9,276 nt of DNA, from assembly GCA_030596915.1 (NCBI GenBank), contig JAUVSX010000088.1, positions 1 through 9,276 on the forward strand. Reading direction: 5' to 3'. Below the pieces are notes generated by a model. That model saw only the letters and a program-made list of their open reading frames with translations, was not told the DNA's origin and ran no database searches. The position numbers and the translations under genes are program-made. This DNA is from Chloroflexota bacterium (lineage in GTDB: Bacteria > Chloroflexota > Anaerolineae > B4-G1). Numbering within the stretch: the stretch's first letter is position 1; every line of letters begins with the position of its first letter. Below are positions 7,601 to 9,276 of this stretch, piece after piece.

Positions 7601-8805
7601 GCTCCCTCTTCGACAAAGGCCGGCATTCGGGGCGCGACTGCTGGCTCCTCAGCAGCAGCCGGGAGACGAGGCCGCGCCTGCTCCTTGTGGAGCGCGAGCA
7701 GCTCCTCGGTCCTGGCCAACTGCCGCTGCTGGAGGTCGAGTTGCTCGCGCTGCAATCTGCGCACCTCGGCCAGCGTCTCCTGCACGTCGCCCAGCATCCA
7801 GTGGAACTCGTCAAACTGGGTCGCCAGCCCGGCCAGACCCCGGGCCAGCGCTTCCCTGACCTCTCCCGTGGCGGCTGCCAGCGTCGCATCCACGCCCTTC
7901 ACCGCCCGGAGCAGCCGGCTGGCATCTGCCCGCAAGGCCGCATCGCCGGCCCACCGCTGTAGAAGTTCCCGCTCCAGCCGCTGGCGGAGCTCCTCTGGGT
8001 CAGCTTGCGCAACATGTCTCGCAAACCGATCCAGGAACCCGGCCAGGGCCTCGGCGCCCAGATCGCGCAGCACGCCGACGTTGGCCGCCAGCACCGGAGA
8101 GTCAGACGGGAGGTCGCCCAGCAGCGCCGGCAGCAACGTGGCGCTCACCAGGCTGACGACCATCGCCTCCGGTTCCATATCCGCCAGTCGCTGCGCCCGC
8201 TGGCCCACTGTCTGGCCGATAGCGCGCCCTGACAGGGACCGTGGAGGAGGGAACTCCACCCGCGCTAGGTCGGGGTGTGCGAGTTGGTAGATCTGCTGCG
8301 GAGCGCTGACGTCCTTGAGCAGGTGCTGGCCCAGATCCACAAGGGTAGCCTGAGAGGGAAGGGGGGAGCTGCTGATGACCTGTGGCGTGAGCAGGATCTG
8401 GCCGCCCCACGCGGCGGACATAATCCGAGCGGTAGCATTGACTGGCGGCCCGAAGTAGTCGCCTGCGTGCAGCTCGGCCGCCCCGGCATGGAGACCAACG
8501 CGGATGCGCAGCATCCCGATGGCGCCCCAGGCCTCGGCCGCAAACTGCTTCTGCATCTCCAGGGCGCAGGCCAGCGGCTCGCCACCCTCACGCCCTCCCG
8601 CGCCTGGCAAGTCCCCTTCGGGGAGCATCCCGGGGAAGACAGCCGTCACTCCGTCGCCGGTGTGCTTGGTGGTGCGGCCGCCGGAGGCATCGATCTGTTC
8701 TCGGAGGATCGTATCGTGGCGGGCGATGACGGCAAGCATCACGTCGGTGTGCTCTTCCCACAGCCGGGTCGATCCTTCGATGTCGGTGAAGAGGAATACG
8801 GGCAT
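4645..8805 (-). CDS. Class III adenylate cyclase - AAA/STAND ATPase - TPR fusion protein
   Basis: A 1386-residue predicted signalling protein. Residues 1-175 form a class III nucleotide cyclase: FTDIEGST with metal-binding Asp8, GDG with metal-binding Asp51, adenine-selecting Lys47 (four residues before Asp51) and Asp116, and transition-state Asn123 and Arg127. The set is complete, so ATP to cAMP is predicted. Residues 190-400 are helical with a coiled coil near 340-378 (EVRRLQREQLDLQQRQLART). An AAA/STAND module follows: Walker A GGPGRGKT 440-447, Walker B LILDDLQWAD 596-605, and a GGHPLF motif near 700-705. From about 870 to the end are TPR-like helical repeats. The layout recalls cyclase-ATPase regulators of actinobacteria, but no C-terminal LuxR HTH is seen. 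The frame is open to 8925. ATG 8805 is chosen because the cyclase motif starts 6 residues later and AGGAA lies 10 nt upstream. No signal peptide or membrane helix is evident. What the TPRs sense is unknown. Confidence 0.92.
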   Translation of the reverse strand: MPVFLFTDIEGSTRLWEEHTDVMLAVIARHDTILREQIDASGGRTTKHTGDGVTAVFPGMLPEGDLPGAGGREGGEPLACALEMQKQFAAEAWGAIGMLRIRVGLHAGAAELHAGDYFGPPVNATARIMSAAWGGQILLTPQVISSSPLPSQATLVDLGQHLLKDVSAPQQIYQLAHPDLARVEFPPPRSLSGRAIGQTVGQRAQRLADMEPEAMVVSLVSATLLPALLGDLPSDSPVLAANVGVLRDLGAEALAGFLDRFARHVAQADPEELRQRLERELLQRWAGDAALRADASRLLRAVKGVDATLAAATGEVREALARGLAGLATQFDEFHWMLGDVQETLAEVRRLQREQLDLQQRQLARTEELLALHKEQARPRLPAAAEEPAVAPRMPAFVEEGAPDVGQRPVFVARERELARLEGFLETTLTGQGHVVFVTGGPGRGKTALLTEFASRAMAAHPDLLVAVGNCNAYSGVGDPYLPFRDILSLLTGDVERRWTAGSIGRDHARRLWAALPLAAQALVDHGPHVVPALIPGPALLSRIRAAVPAGAPWLQRLTDRIERQAALANGLEQSHLFQEVTHLLRALAEAHPLVLILDDLQWADTASIGLLFHLGRRLEGARILIAGAYRPVEVALGRGGERHPLQKVLSEFKRTYGDVWLDLAEGEEGERRRFVDAFLETEPNCLGKEFRRVLADHTGGHPLFTVELLRDMQARGDLIRDEAGRWTQGPVLDWETLPARVEGVIEERVDRLEPELREILSVASVEGEAFTVQVVAQVQKMEERLLLRRLTRELEKRHGLVMEQAELLIDGERFSRFKFGHVLVQNYLYQQLSQGERRLLHGEVAAALQDCYGAQADEFAVQLAHHYHRAGDDVRALFYFTRAAENAHRVYANDEAYTHYTRAIEAAGRVSVAAASVIRPYLGRGLVCETLGNFEGALADYESALQLAGSTGKRSVEHLEWRARLDLGRLWASRDYNRAHDCFRDALELAYRMGDPTALAGSLNWLGNWHLNVEDPGAAITHHQQALVIIEQLGDRQGLAATLDLLGIANLLRGDVTASVAYYDRAIALFRELGDKPNLALSLTGRGHAGGTTYPSLTLLSPTSSIRAQRDFQEAIRITREIGSPAGEAWVLWSIGLLHIVQGRYGQSLEVIQSSLDIATQIGHREWIVGNRCALGALYVELLAPEEARRQSEAALTLAEELRSQVWILQATGTLAAAYCLVNDWTQALTCLESVLCAETPMDTLYKRYCWARRAELALCQGDPALALDIVERLIASAPGMSSGRVITFLWKLKGEALTGLGQSEEAHALLQAAVENAKATGERYLLWRIHASLGWLYGSWGRQSEAEKAYSTARELVEELADAVPDGEMRDSFVQRAHDRFGSS

Positions 8806-8922
8806 CTCGACTGCGTTCCTGTCAGCACCGTTTAGCGCGCTGGTTGGGCAACGCTCCCTGTGGGTGTGTAATGGACCGGTATGCCAGGCCGACGTGCTGA
8901 GACAAAGGCTGCGGAGGCAAGC

Positions 8923-8950
8923 CAAGTCCCTGCCGTGCGAAGGGACCTTG
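8923..8950 (-). promoter_or_regulatory. Leader hairpin upstream of the cyclase gene
   Basis: GTCCCT at 8926-8931 pairs with AGGGAC at 8941-8946 across a 9-nt loop. CAA at 8923-8925 then pairs with TTG at 8948-8950 past one bulged base. It lies inside the predicted 5' leader between the promoter and ATG 8805. No downstream U-run or leader peptide was found, so attenuation is unproven. Confidence 0.3.
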
Positions 8951-8954
8951 TCGG

Positions 8955-8977
8955 TGGGCTTTGCAGGGACAAGCCCA
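8955..8977. promoter_or_regulatory. 7-bp inverted repeat at the cyclase transcription start
   Basis: TGGGCTT (8955-8961) and AAGCCCA (8971-8977) form a perfect inverted repeat with a 9-bp centre. It abuts the -10 box of the cyclase promoter and would cover the expected start site, a usual place for a repressor operator. It could equally act as a hairpin at the transcript 5' end. Confidence 0.35.
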
Positions 8978-9005
8978 TCATAGCACAGGCTCAGGAAGGG
9001 GTCAA
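8977..9005 (-). promoter_or_regulatory. Sigma-70-type promoter of the cyclase gene
   Basis: On the minus strand TTGACC (9005-9000) is separated by exactly 17 bp from TATGAT (8982-8977). Each box differs from consensus at one base. Transcription would start near 8970, giving a leader of about 165 nt before ATG 8805. This is the best promoter match I found in the window. Confidence 0.7.
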
Positions 9006-9080
9006 TGTGCGGCGCTGTTCAGCGTGAGGCGTGGCGGCGTGGGAGACGCCCTTTCCCAAACCGCGCCCAGCCCCCGTCTG

Positions 9081-9111
9081 TTACACGTAGTTTGGCTGCC
9101 TGGTGTATAAC
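9081..9111 (+). promoter_or_regulatory. Candidate promoter of the recombinase gene
   Basis: TATAAC at 9106-9111 is a good -10 box. TTACAC at 9081-9086 is the nearest -35-like hexamer, with a long 19-bp spacer. The start site would fall near 9117, leaving a leader of about 15 nt that still includes the AGGAGG. The -10 box lies inside the loop of the inverted repeat at 9092-9133. Confidence 0.4.
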
Positions 9112-9133
9112 GGAAGTACCAGGAGGCAGCCAA
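9092..9133. repeat. 10-bp inverted repeat spanning promoter and start of the recombinase gene
   Basis: TTGGCTGCCT (9092-9101) and AGGCAGCCAA (9124-9133) are perfect inverted arms separated by 22 bp. The second arm covers half of the AGGAGG ribosome binding site and the first base of the ATG; the centre contains TATAAC. A second short pair, CCTGG (9099-9103) and CCAGG (9119-9123), lies just inside. It could be an operator, a recombinase binding site or, if transcription begins further upstream, an RNA hairpin hiding the ribosome binding site. Confidence 0.7.
9121..9126 (+). promoter_or_regulatory. Shine-Dalgarno of the recombinase gene
   Basis: A full AGGAGG lies 6 nt before ATG 9133. It fixes the start of a gene that is cut off by the window edge and too short to be convincing otherwise. 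Confidence 0.7.
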
Positions 9134-9276
9134 TGAACAGAGCGATCGAAGAGGTCGAACGATACCTGAACCGGCGGTGCCCGGGCAGGTCCACGGCAAG
9201 GCACTATGTGAGCGACCTGCGGGTGTTGCAACGCCTTGTAGACAAGCCTCCGCGGGATGTGTCGCGGCAGGATGTC
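9133..9276 (+). CDS. Tyrosine recombinase/integrase, N-terminal fragment (runs off the right edge)
   Basis: Forty-eight codons are visible, beginning MNRAIEEVERYLNRR. The spacing of ERYL, RSTARHYVSDLRVLQ and PPRDVSRQDV matches the SAM-like core-binding domain at the start of XerC/phage-integrase-type tyrosine recombinases: helix 1, then the T..HY.SDLR motif, then the P..V...DV turn. The catalytic Arg-His-Arg-Tyr domain lies beyond the window. The protein would cut and rejoin DNA at specific sites; whether it serves a mobile element or a housekeeping role cannot be told. It is divergent from the cyclase gene across 327 bp. Confidence 0.72.
   Translation, partial: MNRAIEEVERYLNRRCPGRSTARHYVSDLRVLQRLVDKPPRDVSRQDV

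Noticed and set aside
8806..8925. 40-residue N-terminal extension of the cyclase to ATG 8925
   Set aside because: The cyclase motif normally begins within a few residues of the start, as it does from ATG 8805. The extension shows no signal peptide or known feature.

Overview
The window is about 9.3 kb of GC-rich bacterial DNA. GC content, GTG starts, and very long multidomain signalling ATPases beside a compact NB-ARC protein would all fit a Chloroflexota genome (Anaerolineae or Caldilineae type). No rRNA, tRNA or housekeeping marker is present to confirm this. The mix of STAND ATPases, a gene remnant, a structured intergenic element and a recombinase start suggests an accessory region.

Layout, left to right. 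(1) Positions 1-74 (-) hold the first 24 codons of an unidentified gene with a strong ribosome binding site. Two tandem 18-bp palindromic units lie 36 bp upstream of its start. (2) Positions 263-1609 (-) encode a 12-helix MFS transporter. (3) A 225-bp divergent intergenic region separates it from 1835-3436 (+), a compact STAND/NB-ARC ATPase with an N-terminal sigma-70-region-4-like HTH and no C-terminal sensor repeats. (4) Positions 3437-4007 have no intact gene. They hold a short tandem octamer, about 190 bp of nested and tandem hairpins (3641-3830), and directly after it a decayed copy of the HTH segment of the upstream STAND gene, with an in-frame stop and a 1-bp deletion. (5) Positions 4008-4535 (-) encode a DinB-superfamily protein. 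(6) Positions 4645-8805 (-) encode a 1386-residue fusion: class III adenylate cyclase, helical/coiled-coil linker, AAA/STAND ATPase, TPR array. A near-consensus promoter lies at 8977-9005, giving a leader of roughly 165 nt. (7) Positions 9133-9276 (+) hold the start of a tyrosine recombinase that runs off the window. A 10-bp inverted repeat spans its promoter and start.

The fusion protein reads as a ligand-sensing switch: TPRs detect, the STAND ATPase gates, and the N-terminal cyclase produces cAMP. All six canonical class III catalytic and substrate residues are present. The smaller NB-ARC protein looks like a DNA-binding STAND regulator, possibly of the divergent MFS gene. The least explained parts are the structured element at 3641-3830, the adjoining STAND remnant, and the inverted repeat around the recombinase start.
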